DNA of 64,000 nucleotides. Source: Bradyrhizobium sp. CCGB01 (lineage in GTDB: Bacteria > Pseudomonadota > Alphaproteobacteria > Rhizobiales > Xanthobacteraceae). The first letter of the stretch is position 1. Each line of letters opens with the position of its first letter. The stretch is from the NCBI RefSeq assembly GCF_024199795.1, contig NZ_JANADK010000001.1:2480001-2544000 (forward strand). Direction: 5' to 3'. The position numbers and the translations under genes were made by a program. Below are positions 29,078 to 37,723 of the stretch, piece by piece. The notes beneath the pieces were generated by a model. The model did no database searches and had not been told where the DNA came from. It was given only the letters and a program-made list of their open reading frames with translations.

Positions 29078-29512
29078 CTACGTGGGAGCGCGGCCGTCGA
29101 GCCACTTCTGGAACATCACCGAGGTCGATTCCTCAAAACCCAGCGACTGATAGAACGCGTTGGCCTGCGCGTTCTCGCGGCGAACCAGGAGCTGGAGCTT
29201 TGCAATTCCAGCCGTGCGCAGCCAGTCCTCGGCGGCAGCCATGATGACGCGGCCGTAGCCGCGTTTGCGGATATCGGGGTCGACCGCAACGTAATAGACC
29301 CAGCCGCGATGGCCGTCATGGCCGGCCATGACGGTGGCGACGATCGCGCCATTGTCGCGGCCGACCAGGATGGTGGAATTGTCGCGCCGCCGCGCCAGCG
29401 CGATGTCGGCATGCGGATCGTTCCAGGGTCGCGTCAGGCCGCAGCGCTGCCACAGCGCGACGACCGTCTCGACATCGGCGTCGGTGATCGCGTCGATCGC
29501 GAGGGTCTTCAC
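29078..29512 (-). CDS. GNAT family N-acetyltransferase (YpeA-like)
   Basis: 144 residues. Acetyl-CoA-binding motif A is visible as VYYVAVDPDIRKRGYGRVIM, and motif B as NAQANAFYQSLGFEEST. The short length and sequence resemble the YpeA subgroup; the acceptor is unknown. Overlaps the upstream FAD oxidase gene by 4 nt (ATGA), so coupled translation. Confidence 0.92.
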   Translation of the reverse strand: MKTLAIDAITDADVETVVALWQRCGLTRPWNDPHADIALARRRDNSTILVGRDNGAIVATVMAGHDGHRGWVYYVAVDPDIRKRGYGRVIMAAAEDWLRTAGIAKLQLLVRRENAQANAFYQSLGFEESTSVMFQKWLDGRAPT

Positions 29513-30948
29513 AGCACCTTCCCCGGATTCATGATGCCCTGCGGATCGAGCATCGCCTTGATTGATCGCATCAGCTCGATCGCGGTCTTGTCCTTGACGT
29601 CAGGCAGCTCGTCGCGCTTGAGCACGCCGATGCCGTGCTCGGCCGAGATCGAGCCGCCCATGCGCAGCACGATCTCGAACACGACGGCGTTCATCTCGTG
29701 CCAGCGCGCCAGATAGTCCGCGGTGTTGGCGCCGATCGGCTGGCTGACATTGTAGTGCAGGTTGCCGTCGCCGAGATGGCCGAACGGCACCGGCCGCGCG
29801 CCCGGGATCAGCTTCACCGCTGCGGCATCGGCCTCCGCGATGAAGGCCGGCACGGCGGCGATCGGCACGGAGATGTCATGCTTGATCGAGCCGCCCTCCG
29901 GCTTCTGCGCCGACGACATCTCCTCGCGCAGCTTCCAGAAGCCGTTGCGCTGGGTCAGGTTGGCCGCGATCACGGCGTCGTCGACGATCTCCTCCTCCAT
30001 GGCGCGGGCCAGGATCGTCTCCAGCGGCGTGCGGGCGTCGTCGCCGGGCGAGGACAATTCCATCAGCACGTACCAGGGATGCTTCTCGGCAAGCGGATCG
30101 CGTACGTCGATGCCGTGGCGGACCGAGAAATCGACCGCCATCTCCGAGAGCAGCTCGAAGCTCGTCAGCGCATTGGCGGCCTCGCTCTGTGCGATCGTCA
30201 GCAGCTTCAGTGCCGCGGCCGGCGACTTCAGCCCGACATAGGCGGTCTCGATCGCCCGCGGCTTCGGAAACAGTTTTAATGTCGCCGCCGTGATGATGCC
30301 GAGCGTGCCCTCCGCGCCGATGAAGAGGTTGTGCAGATTGTAGCCGGTGTTGTCCTTCTTCAGCTTCGACAACACATTGAGCACGCGCCCGTCGGCCAGC
30401 ACCACCTCGAGCCCCAGCGCCATCTCGCGTGCGACGCCATAAGCGAGCGCGGCGGTGCCGCCGGCATTGGTCGAGAGATTGCCGCCGATGGTGCAGCTTC
30501 CTTCGGCGCCGAGCGACAGCGGAAACAGCCGGTCGACGTCGGCGGCCTTTTGCTGCGCGATCTGCAGCACCACGCCTGCCTCGCAGGTCATGGTGTTGGA
30601 GGCGGTGTCGATCTCGCGGATCTTGTCGAGCCGGCGCAGCGACACCACCACCTCGCCATTGTGCGGCGTCTGTCCGCCGACGAGCCCGGTGTTGCCGCCC
30701 TGCGGCACCAGCGCGATCCTGTGCGCGGAGGCGAGTTTGCAGATCGCGGAGACTTCCGCCGTCGAGCCCGGGCGCAGCACCAGCGGCGAGCGGCCGTGGA
30801 ACAGGTTGCGCTCCTCGGTGACGTAGGCCTCGATGTCGGCCGCGTCGGTGATGGCATGGCGGTCGCCGACGATCTTGCGGAATTGGTCGATCAGCTCGGG
30901 TGCAAGCGGCGGGGTGGCAGGCTTGTCGATATTCATGTCGTCTCTCAT
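29509..30948 (-). CDS. FAD-binding 2-hydroxyacid oxidase/dehydrogenase (GlcD/D2HGDH-like)
   Basis: About 479 residues from ATG 30948 (or 475 from ATG 30936). FAD_binding_4 domain: ALVPQGGNTGLVGGQTPHNG and LFPLSLGAEGSCTIGGNLST. C-terminal FAD-linked oxidase domain with PFGHLGDGNLHYN and SAEHGIG, which hold the metal-binding histidines. Oxidises a D-2-hydroxyacid such as glycolate, lactate or 2-hydroxyglutarate; which one is open. Starts 7 nt after the tsaC stop. Confidence 0.9.
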   Translation of the reverse strand: MRDDMNIDKPATPPLAPELIDQFRKIVGDRHAITDAADIEAYVTEERNLFHGRSPLVLRPGSTAEVSAICKLASAHRIALVPQGGNTGLVGGQTPHNGEVVVSLRRLDKIREIDTASNTMTCEAGVVLQIAQQKAADVDRLFPLSLGAEGSCTIGGNLSTNAGGTAALAYGVAREMALGLEVVLADGRVLNVLSKLKKDNTGYNLHNLFIGAEGTLGIITAATLKLFPKPRAIETAYVGLKSPAAALKLLTIAQSEAANALTSFELLSEMAVDFSVRHGIDVRDPLAEKHPWYVLMELSSPGDDARTPLETILARAMEEEIVDDAVIAANLTQRNGFWKLREEMSSAQKPEGGSIKHDISVPIAAVPAFIAEADAAAVKLIPGARPVPFGHLGDGNLHYNVSQPIGANTADYLARWHEMNAVVFEIVLRMGGSISAEHGIGVLKRDELPDVKDKTAIELMRSIKAMLDPQGIMNPGKVL

Positions 30949-30955
30949 TCCACTT

Positions 30956-31945
30956 CTAGCGCGCCACGGCCGCCCGGCGCAGCCGGTCGTTGATGGCTTC
31001 GCCAAGTCCTTCTTCGGGCACCGTCATCACTGCAATCGCCCGCGGGCCCTTCGCATCGAGGGCGCGAAGATAGCCGAACAGATTGGCGGCGGCTTCATCG
31101 AGATCAGCCGCGGGCGACAAATTCATGACAGCAGCGGCGGTCTCAAGTCCGGGCAGGCGCGCGGGGCCGAACGCCAGCAGCGCTTCGCCCGCCGCGACAT
31201 CGCGCGCGTTGAGCCGCACCTGGGCGCGCGGCGCGTAATGCGAGGCCAGCATGCCCGGCGCGAGCGGCTGGCTGTCGTCGCTCTCGGCCTCCACCGGCGG
31301 CCGCGCCAGGGGCGCGCCGAGCACGGCCTCGATCCGCTCGCGCGACAGGCCGCCCGGACGGAGCAGCATCGGCGCGTCGAAGCAGCCGACAATGGTCGAT
31401 TCGACGCCGACCGCGACCGGCCCGCCGTCGACGATGAGGTCGATGCGGCCCGCAAGGTCGCTTGCGACATGGGCGGCCTGAGTCGGCGAGACGTGGCCGG
31501 AGATGTTGGCGGACGGCGCCACCACGGCCCCGCCGAAGGCGCGCAAAATCGCCTCCGCCACGGGGTGGGCGGGAATGCGGATCGCGACGGTGTCGAGGCC
31601 TGCCGTGGCGAGATCGGCCACCGGGCAGTCTTCGGTCTTCGGCACCACCAGCGTCAGCGGCCCCGGCCAGAACGCTTCCGCAAGGCTCAACGCGCGCGCA
31701 TCGAGCCGCCCGATTCGTCGCGCTGCCGAGAGGTCGGCGACATGCGCGATCAGCGGATTGAAGGCCGGCCGCCCCTTGGCGGCGTAGAGATGGGCGATCG
31801 CAGTGGCGTTGGCGGCGTCCGCCCCGAGCCCATAGACAGTCTCGGTCGGAAATGCGACCAGCCCGCCGGCGGCCAAGGTCCGGGCGGCGGCGTCCGCGCC
31901 GGCCTCGCCGGCCGGTAAAATCAGCGTTTCAAGACCCGTTTTCAC
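30956..31945 (-). CDS. tsaC: L-threonylcarbamoyladenylate synthase (Sua5-type)
   Basis: 329 residues from GTG 31945. Makes threonylcarbamoyl-AMP for the t6A37 modification of ANN-decoding tRNAs. Conserved YrdC features: FPTETVYGLGADA, KGRPAFNPLIAHV, VVAPSANISGHVSPT. A C-terminal Sua5 domain (about 200-329, ASHYAPRAQVRLN) makes it the long form. The open frame extends to 32041, but that would put its start inside tRNA-Pro, so the GTG is preferred. Heads a tsaC-FAD oxidase-GNAT operon. Confidence 0.92.
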   Translation of the reverse strand: MKTGLETLILPAGEAGADAAARTLAAGGLVAFPTETVYGLGADAANATAIAHLYAAKGRPAFNPLIAHVADLSAARRIGRLDARALSLAEAFWPGPLTLVVPKTEDCPVADLATAGLDTVAIRIPAHPVAEAILRAFGGAVVAPSANISGHVSPTQAAHVASDLAGRIDLIVDGGPVAVGVESTIVGCFDAPMLLRPGGLSRERIEAVLGAPLARPPVEAESDDSQPLAPGMLASHYAPRAQVRLNARDVAAGEALLAFGPARLPGLETAAAVMNLSPAADLDEAAANLFGYLRALDAKGPRAIAVMTVPEEGLGEAINDRLRRAAVAR

Positions 31946-32013
31946 AGGGACAAAATTCCTCGGCTCGGCCGCTTGCGGTGCGTCAAACCCGACGCTATAA
32001 GCCGCCTTCTTGT

Positions 32014-32090
32014 CGGAGTGTGGCTCAGCCCGGTAGAGCACTGCGTTCGGGACGCAGGGGTCGCAGGTTCGAATCCTGCCACTCCGACCA
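32014..32090 (+). tRNA. tRNA-Pro (anticodon CGG)
   Basis: 77 nt with encoded CCA. Acceptor stem CGGAGTG/CACTCCG is fully paired. Anticodon stem CTGCG/CGCAG encloses TTCGGGA, anticodon CGG. T-arm GCAGG-TTCGAAT-CCTGC. Intact and closely like bacterial tRNA-Pro(CGG). It marks the border: conserved genes to the left, accessory genes immediately to the right. Confidence 0.97.
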
Positions 32091-32130
32091 TTATTTCAAG
32101 GGGTTATACTTATCCGCCTCTTCCCGCGCA

Positions 32131-32919
32131 ATGAAATGCGCAATGAAATGCTTGTTCGTGCAGATGCATGGCCAATTTTCGGAACTCGTGACGTTTTGTG
32201 GTTCTGCCTGCGAGGTTAACGCGCCTCTCGCGAACATGAAGCCGCATATCGGCTACTTTGCGGAGCAGGCCCTCGAAATAATCAAGCGTAGGGCCGGAGC
32301 GGGTGCGGCAACGATCGCGCCCTACATCGGTCGGGGCCTCCTCGAATCGAGCCTCACGGCCCTCTTGTTCAGGCTGGACGCTTTTCGGGCCCTCACTTTG
32401 ATGCGGTTCCAGACCCATGCAGAATTCGATCACAATCGGCCGAATCAGATCTCGATTGACTGGACCACCGATCTTGTCGCCGACGTTGGCGAGCGTCAGG
32501 ACATTTGGAAGCCTAAGCAAAAGCCCGATCAGGTGTCCCGAGCACTGTTGTCGCCATACACCGATGAGGTCATCTGGCAACCAGCGTTTGTAGCTGCTCG
32601 CGATTTCCTCGATGAGAAATCGCTAGCCACTCCGCATCCAACCGTGATGGCAAAGGATCCTGAGGAGGTGATTCAAGGAATTCGAGGAGAGGCTAGGCAG
32701 CTTTACAGCTTTTGGTCCAAAGGAATACATGGCGAGTTTTTCGCGATCGGCGCGCATACCCTCGACGAAGTAACCTGCTCAGATCGAATGAAGCGTACGA
32801 TCGATCTGGTTCTTGAGCTGGCGTTCGTGAGTCACTTTACAAGTGTATCTGTTGGAAATTGTGAGCCAGCAAGGGCATCTGATTACTACCTGCGAGGTAA
32901 AGAGGGCATTCATGGCTGA
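32131..32919 (+). CDS. Unknown protein, first gene of an ATPase module
   Basis: About 262 residues from ATG 32131; in-frame ATGs at 32143 and 32164 are alternatives and none has a clear binding site. Soluble, mostly helical. The stretch EARQLYSFWSKGIHGEFFAI has an S-x3-H-x-E pattern seen in some HEPN-like helical folds, but I cannot name the family. AT-richer and with different codon use than the core genes on the other side of tRNA-Pro, which indicates transfer. Its stop overlaps the start of the ATPase gene by 8 nt, so the two products probably act together. Confidence 0.75.
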   Translation: MKCAMKCLFVQMHGQFSELVTFCGSACEVNAPLANMKPHIGYFAEQALEIIKRRAGAGAATIAPYIGRGLLESSLTALLFRLDAFRALTLMRFQTHAEFDHNRPNQISIDWTTDLVADVGERQDIWKPKQKPDQVSRALLSPYTDEVIWQPAFVAARDFLDEKSLATPHPTVMAKDPEEVIQGIRGEARQLYSFWSKGIHGEFFAIGAHTLDEVTCSDRMKRTIDLVLELAFVSHFTSVSVGNCEPARASDYYLRGKEGIHG

Positions 32920-34405
32920 CGACACCGCGGATCAAGCCGATGACAGCGGCCTTCTCCTGGCAGCGGAAGAGTGCCCTCGCGATGAGTTCGAGAAGTATCA
33001 TAGCTTCGCGAAATATGAACGCGCGATCATTCAGCGGATCATCGCGCACGGCCCTGTCCTTCTTCGGGGGGGGCGCGGTAGCGGGAAAAGTGCGCTGCTG
33101 ATCGAGTCCTTTTTACAAATGAAACGGGATTACGCTTCAAGTGTTTTGCCGGTCTACATCAGCTTGCGTCGTTTGCCACTGCTCAGAACCGAAGGGACTG
33201 AGTACCAAGGGCATCTTTGCGAAATTCTATCGATGGAGATTCACAAAGAGCTGCGGCGCACGGAATTAGGAACATTTCCGATCACCAAGGATGTCGGAGC
33301 GCTGCTGCAGGCATTGGAAGAAAATGCGAGAGTGCTCAATCGTCGCATTGTTCTGTTGTTTGACGACGCTGCGCACATCGGCCGCGAGCGGCCGTTGGAA
33401 GATTTTTTTGACATCTTTAGAACGATCTCAACGAGTCGCATCTCGTGCAAAGCCTCCATTTATCCAGGCGTCACAAAGTTCGGCCTTCGCTTCGATGTAT
33501 TCAATGACGCAACAGTCATCGATATATCGCGCGATGAACGTAAGGACGATTTTCACGAGATCTTTGTAGAGATTACTCGTAAGCGCTTCCCGCAAATTGC
33601 TAAGAAAGTGGTTTCTTCACGGAGCCTTGACGAGCTGTCCTTTGGCAAAATCATGGGAAGAGCGGTCACCGGGAACCTGCGGAGCTTCGTTTTTGCTTGC
33701 AACTTGATGCAGGAGAACGCTGCGATCGGCTTCAATGAGCTAACTAGGTGCTTATTGGAGCTCTCTGCAAACTATTTTTGGCCGCTGCTAGACGAAGTCG
33801 CTCCCAAGCTCGGAAGTTACGAAGTGCTAGTGCCGCCTTCGGAGCAGGTCGCGCACCTTATATTTACGGCCTGCGCGCGCAGAGGCGCGACGTACGTTCT
33901 GGTCCATCGGGACATCATGCAAAGACAGTCAAAAATCTTCGAAATCCTCGAATACACAGGCTTTATCTCGAAGCGAGAAGCTTCGCGTGCCATGAAGTCG
34001 GGCGGTCGGGGTGTCGTTTATTCTGTGAATCTTTGTAACTTGCTTGAGATGACAGTCGGTAGGCGACTTACCAGTGAACTCGCTTCTCAATGGACGCGCA
34101 CAACGGAAGAGGCCTACGAACTCCGGTATACCAACAATGAGTTTGCTAAAATCGAGATACCAGCTCCAGCGCTGGACGAGCGTGATCTCGCGATTCTAAG
34201 TAAGCCGATCTCAATTCTAAAAAAATCGCCGACATATCCTTATGGTTTGACTGAAGACAAAGTTGAGCGTCTCGAAAATGCCGGTCTAACCACAATCAAG
34301 GATGTTGCTGAAGCTGAAGACAACACGATCCTGGCGATCAACATGGTGGGAAAAGCCAGCCTCAAACGAATTAAGGATGTCGTCTACCAAGCCATTTGGA
34401 TGTAG
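32912..34405 (+). CDS. P-loop ATPase with C-terminal helix-hairpin-helix
   Basis: 497 residues from ATG 32912. Walker A is LLRGGRGSGKSALL (about residues 49-62), Walker B is RIVLLFDDAAHIG with DD. A winged-helix-like region follows, and the last 50 residues (GLTEDKVERLENAGLTTIKD ... MVGKASLKRIKDVV) look like a helix-hairpin-helix or RNA polymerase alpha-CTD type nucleic-acid-binding module. General form is AAA/STAND-like. Overlaps the upstream gene. An antiviral role is only suggested by the position next to a tRNA and integrase. Confidence 0.85.
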   Translation: MADDTADQADDSGLLLAAEECPRDEFEKYHSFAKYERAIIQRIIAHGPVLLRGGRGSGKSALLIESFLQMKRDYASSVLPVYISLRRLPLLRTEGTEYQGHLCEILSMEIHKELRRTELGTFPITKDVGALLQALEENARVLNRRIVLLFDDAAHIGRERPLEDFFDIFRTISTSRISCKASIYPGVTKFGLRFDVFNDATVIDISRDERKDDFHEIFVEITRKRFPQIAKKVVSSRSLDELSFGKIMGRAVTGNLRSFVFACNLMQENAAIGFNELTRCLLELSANYFWPLLDEVAPKLGSYEVLVPPSEQVAHLIFTACARRGATYVLVHRDIMQRQSKIFEILEYTGFISKREASRAMKSGGRGVVYSVNLCNLLEMTVGRRLTSELASQWTRTTEEAYELRYTNNEFAKIEIPAPALDERDLAILSKPISILKKSPTYPYGLTEDKVERLENAGLTTIKDVAEAEDNTILAINMVGKASLKRIKDVVYQAIWM

Positions 34406-34410
34406 CGCAA

Positions 34411-35670
34411 CTAAGTTGCTCGCCTTCCTCCGAACGCCTCCGCGGCCTCTCCCTGAAAGTCTGGGTGATGGTGCCCGTAGCCATTCTCCAGCTGCTCCAG
34501 CGTCATGCCGAGCCAACCGGCAGCCTGCCAGCGGTCTGTGCCCTGCTGCATCAACCAGGTCGCAGCGGTGTGGCGCAGCGAATGGCGCACGACCTCCTCA
34601 CCGAGCCCGGCATCCTCGAGAATGCCTTCCCAAGCTGAACGGATCTTCCCGGCGAGCGGGCGCCCGTCGTTCATGCGCGTGACGACGAAGCGAATCTCTT
34701 CATTTGTCTTCATGATGCCGGCGGCACGTAGCTGGGCCGATCGGTGTGCATCGATCTTGCGCCAGCGCACCAAGTGAGGCCGCAACCGGTTCGCGATCTT
34801 CGCCGGAGGCCGGCGCTTCTTGGTCTTGCGCTCCTCGGTGCCGCGTCCCTGATAGATCATGGCGTCCAGGTTCATCCATGGATGCGTCGTAGTCGACAGC
34901 CATTGCGTCCGCCGGATCGTCTCCTCGCGCCTAGCCGAATAGAGGCCGACCAGGATGAAGCGCGCGGCCGGCCGGCGGCGGTTGATAATCCACCGTTCGC
35001 GGCGGACCAGACGGCCGTTCTCACGCTTCCACGTCTTCTTCTCTCCATCCCAGACGTAGCCAAGCGCAGCCCCGAGTAGGCGCGCGGCTTCGTTGCGCGT
35101 GAGCCAGCGCTGCCGGCCCTCGGTTTTGGTCGGCAATGTCACCCTGGGCACGAAGCTCAGCGTATGCTCGGCGTGATAGGCGTTGATCGCAGCGCGGAGA
35201 TCCTCCAGGCGCCGGCGCGCCGTCTGGTCCGACACCGCGCCCGCACGCGGTGCAATGCCGGCGGCCTTATTGTTGTCGTTGGGTGTGCCGGTTGACCAGT
35301 CGACGAAGTCGCGGCAGAGCTGCGCCTTGATCGCGCTGACAGTCTTGGCGCCAAAGAAGTTATTGAGGTCGAGCAAGCGGATAAGCAGTAGATCGTGCTG
35401 CGCCCAAGCGCGTTGGTCGCTCTTTACCTTAGGGCGCTTTGTAACTTCGTAGGCGGTGAGTACGTCAGCTATGGCGAGGACACTGGGTTCGGTCGCGCCG
35501 ACCGTGCTGGTGTGTCGCTCGCCGATGTAGGTTTCGAGCGCCTTCGCAGCGCCGTCAATGTCGTCACGGCTGCAGCCTGTGCGGATCTGCCGGCCGCGGT
35601 CGAGGATAATCCAGGCTTCATCGTCCTCTCTGAACCAGAGTCGTGGCGGCTTGGCTTTGCGGCCCGGCAT
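34411..35670 (-). CDS. Tyrosine recombinase (phage/island integrase)
   Basis: 419 residues. N-terminal arm-binding/SAM-like domain, then a catalytic domain with the first Arg near LVGLYSARREETIRR, HxxR in VVRHSLRHTAATWLMQQG, and YGHHHPDF near the end supplying the Tyr. Closely resembles the Bradyrhizobium island integrases starting with a KPPRLWFREDDEAW element. The presumed excisionase overlaps its 5' end and a tRNA-Lys fragment lies 380 nt upstream, so it probably catalysed insertion into tRNA-Lys(CTT). Confidence 0.93.
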   Translation of the reverse strand: MPGRKAKPPRLWFREDDEAWIILDRGRQIRTGCSRDDIDGAAKALETYIGERHTSTVGATEPSVLAIADVLTAYEVTKRPKVKSDQRAWAQHDLLLIRLLDLNNFFGAKTVSAIKAQLCRDFVDWSTGTPNDNNKAAGIAPRAGAVSDQTARRRLEDLRAAINAYHAEHTLSFVPRVTLPTKTEGRQRWLTRNEAARLLGAALGYVWDGEKKTWKRENGRLVRRERWIINRRRPAARFILVGLYSARREETIRRTQWLSTTTHPWMNLDAMIYQGRGTEERKTKKRRPPAKIANRLRPHLVRWRKIDAHRSAQLRAAGIMKTNEEIRFVVTRMNDGRPLAGKIRSAWEGILEDAGLGEEVVRHSLRHTAATWLMQQGTDRWQAAGWLGMTLEQLENGYGHHHPDFQGEAAEAFGGRRAT

Positions 35671-35906
35671 GACGGCTTGACCAGTTTGCGGATAGCACGA
35701 GGGGTTGTCAGATCTTTGCCCGCAACTTTGGCGATTTCAAGAGTCCCAGCTGCGGCTGCCCTCCGTAATGATGATATCGTCAATGGACCGTGAGGAAAGA
35801 ACACCGCGATAGCCTCGACCAGAGTCATCACTTCGTCCTCGTCCCATTGAGCGGGAGCGGGCCGAGATTTAGCGCGAGCGAGCTTATCGGTGATACGCTT
35901 TGGCAT
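35469..35906 (-). CDS. Putative excisionase / helix-turn-helix protein
   Basis: 145 residues. The N-terminal half contains TLVEAIAVFFPHGPLTISSL, RRAAAAGTLEIAKVAGKDLT and TPRAIRKLV, a MerR/Xis-like helix-turn-helix with a wing. The C-terminal half is basic and overlaps the integrase reading frame by 202 nt. I believe the long overlap is usual for this Bradyrhizobium integrase/excisionase pair, so only the first about 80 residues may be constrained. Likely recombination directionality factor. Confidence 0.65.
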   Translation of the reverse strand: MPKRITDKLARAKSRPAPAQWDEDEVMTLVEAIAVFFPHGPLTISSLRRAAAAGTLEIAKVAGKDLTTPRAIRKLVKPSCRAAKPSRHDSGSERTMKPGLSSTAAGRSAQAAAVTTLTALRRRSKPTSASDTPARSARPNPVSSP

Positions 35907-36048
35907 CTATGGACGCGGCACCATGAACTGGCGAGACATTTGTCCGGCCACTTGGCTCAATGCCCTATTCGAAAATTGCTCGCCGCAAACCCTTGACCCA
36001 GACAAGTGCGCGAATCGGCGGCTTCGGAGCGCAAATCGGACGATTCAA

Positions 36049-36095
36049 GGCTCTTAATCAGCGGGTCCCAGGTTCGAGCCCTGGTGCGCCCACCA
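36049..36095 (+). other. tRNA-Lys(CTT) 3' fragment, probable attachment site
   Basis: The sequence from GGCTCTTAATC through GTCCCAGGTTCGAGCCCTGG to GCGCCCACCA is the anticodon loop, variable loop, T-arm and acceptor 3' strand with CCA of a tRNA-Lys(CTT). No 5' half (GGGCGCA...) exists upstream, so it is not a functional tRNA. Such 3' copies are left by tRNA-targeting integrases; the integrase gene is 380 nt away. The matching intact tRNA-Lys is not in this window. Confidence 0.75.
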
Positions 36096-36186
36096 TACAA
36101 ATCAAGACCTTAGCGAGAGAAACCGTTTGAGAAGGCCGGACTAAAACGGTTTTTCAAACGGTGTTTTGTGGCAGCCGGCGGCCCAT

Positions 36187-36432
36187 CTACTCCCGACAAT
36201 GTGATTGGCAGGCTCGCGCCTTGAGCGGTGGTTTCTTGCTGATTGGAAATCGTCGGTGCGCCGGCCGCCGGCCCGTCTTGGCGCATTTGCGGCAGCGCAA
36301 CCGGCTGGCGAGGTCGTGCACGAACGTGGTCGGCGGATGCTTCATGGCAGCGAGATCGACGTCTCGCCTGGTCCTGCAGCGCGAACACTCGATCTCGAGC
36401 CAAGGATGGTCGATCTCGGCGACTGCGCACAA
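36187..36432 (-). CDS. CxxC zinc-ribbon hypothetical protein (copy 1)
   Basis: 81 residues from a TTG, start uncertain; similarity continues upstream (GQRTLSELAL) without an obvious start, so the 5' end may be lost. WLEIECSRCRTRRDVDLAAM, HPPTTFVHDLASRLRCRKC and CAKTGRRP place two CxxC pairs around a central His, a probable zinc ribbon. A paralogue with 37 of about 45 core residues alike is at 56686. Function unknown. Its tail after GRRP differs from the paralogue. Confidence 0.6.
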   Translation of the reverse strand: MCAVAEIDHPWLEIECSRCRTRRDVDLAAMKHPPTTFVHDLASRLRCRKCAKTGRRPAHRRFPISKKPPLKARACQSHCRE

Positions 36433-36461
36433 GGCGAGTTCGCTCAGCGTCCGCTGTCCGA

Positions 36462-37670
36462 CTAGAACGTCCCGTCGGATACGGAGTATCTGACGTCGGT
36501 GACTTCCTGCAACGACCAGTCGACGTAGGAAAGCACGCTCGGATCGTCAGCTCCGACGAAGCTATCGCGGTGCAGGATGACGATGTTTCGGTTGTCCTGA
36601 GTATCATCCCGCTGCATGGACGATTTGAAAATCACCGCATCGCAGCCGAAGAACGAACGAAGATACTCCGCCACGATTTGCGTCGCGATGTATTCGCGTT
36701 GTCGTTCGTGTGGGCGAACCGGCCTGCTGATCTCGTCCTGCATTTGGGTGATGAACTCGTATCGGTTGTGGTAGAAGAAGGGCTTCCGATCCGGTGCACG
36801 CTGCTCGAACACCGTGAAATCAAAGACCTTCAGCGGCGTCCGTGTGATGAATTTGCCGATCGCAATATCGTCGCCTATGCCAGGTCTCAATTCGGCCAAC
36901 GCGGTCGCGCGGGCGAATGCCCCGTAGAATACGGGAATGAACTCGACATTCATTCGCCCGCCCTGTGTTCGATTGGGCGGGGGCGCTCCCAGGAGCGATG
37001 CACCCTTGGCGTTCAGGGCTTCCTCGCTCAATTCGTCGTTCATGAGCCTTGCGCGAAATACGACCTGGCCGGGCGGAAGATCGTAGAGAGGCTTCACCGG
37101 CCCCTCGCCGTATTCCTCCGGTTTGCCGAAAAGGTCGTCCAACTTCTGCTGGATACCGAAGAACCGCGAATTGAACTGCACCTGCTTGCAGAAGTCCTGC
37201 CAACGGAAGGCATATCTGTTCTCGAACCAATAATCGTCCTGGTCGGCCTGTTCGCGTGCGCGGGCGGTCCTGATCGGCTCGAAGTTGTGCGCATCCGTGT
37301 AGAATGGCTCGCCGCCTTGCATTATTTCGTAGTGGGAATCATCAGGCAGAGCGTCGATCACCGCCCGCACCACGTCTTCCGAAGCACCCAATTCCTCTTC
37401 GAAAATCTCCTCGTACGGTTGTCCCTCCGTTCCATGATACAATCTGTCGCTTTCCGGGTCGGAGTCTATCTCGACCATCGGCGCGCCGGGCTGGTAGTTC
37501 TGCTGGAACCACCGATCGGCCTCTTCCGCGAGCTCGTCGACGGTAACGCAGGTGGCTGAAGTATGGGTAGGGTCGAAGTCGCAGTCGCCCTCGCTGCCCG
37601 AAGTTTCAAGCCAATCCCGCAAGACGCCTTTCCCAAAACACAGCGAGCATAGATTTCGATCGTCGGCCAA
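36462..37670 (-). CDS. RES domain protein with HEPN/RES N-terminal region
   Basis: 402 residues. A CxxC start (NLCSLCFGKGVLRDW) and an acidic helical half (EELGASEDVVRAVIDALPDD) match the HEPN/RES N-terminal type. The RES domain (about 200-380) shows GQVVFRARLMNDE, GRMNVEFIPVFYGAFARATALAEL and VAEYLR; the Arg, Tyr and Glu positions match RES toxins, which have an ADP-ribosyltransferase-like fold and degrade NAD+. No Xre partner antitoxin is adjacent, unlike short RES-Xre pairs. Probably an abortive-infection or toxin protein. Confidence 0.85.
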   Translation of the reverse strand: MADDRNLCSLCFGKGVLRDWLETSGSEGDCDFDPTHTSATCVTVDELAEEADRWFQQNYQPGAPMVEIDSDPESDRLYHGTEGQPYEEIFEEELGASEDVVRAVIDALPDDSHYEIMQGGEPFYTDAHNFEPIRTARAREQADQDDYWFENRYAFRWQDFCKQVQFNSRFFGIQQKLDDLFGKPEEYGEGPVKPLYDLPPGQVVFRARLMNDELSEEALNAKGASLLGAPPPNRTQGGRMNVEFIPVFYGAFARATALAELRPGIGDDIAIGKFITRTPLKVFDFTVFEQRAPDRKPFFYHNRYEFITQMQDEISRPVRPHERQREYIATQIVAEYLRSFFGCDAVIFKSSMQRDDTQDNRNIVILHRDSFVGADDPSVLSYVDWSLQEVTDVRYSVSDGTF

Positions 37671-37723
37671 GCGCTACTCCTGCGAAATGTCACTCTTCTA
37701 AGGCACAGGCGTAGCCTCGTACT

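Noticed and set aside
31946..32041. Longer N-terminus of TsaC
   Set aside because: Would start inside tRNA-Pro; the added residues do not match the family.
32014..32090. tRNA-Pro as the attachment site of the integrase at 34411
   Set aside because: The nearby tRNA fragment is Lys-type, and I found no second copy of the tRNA-Pro 3' end in the window, although an exact search would be needed.
36020..36095. Complete tRNA-Lys
   Set aside because: No 5' acceptor strand, D-arm or matching anticodon 5' stem upstream; only the 3' portion is present.
36243..37559. 438-codon plus-strand open frame
   Set aside because: Antisense to the RES protein, which has recognisable motifs.
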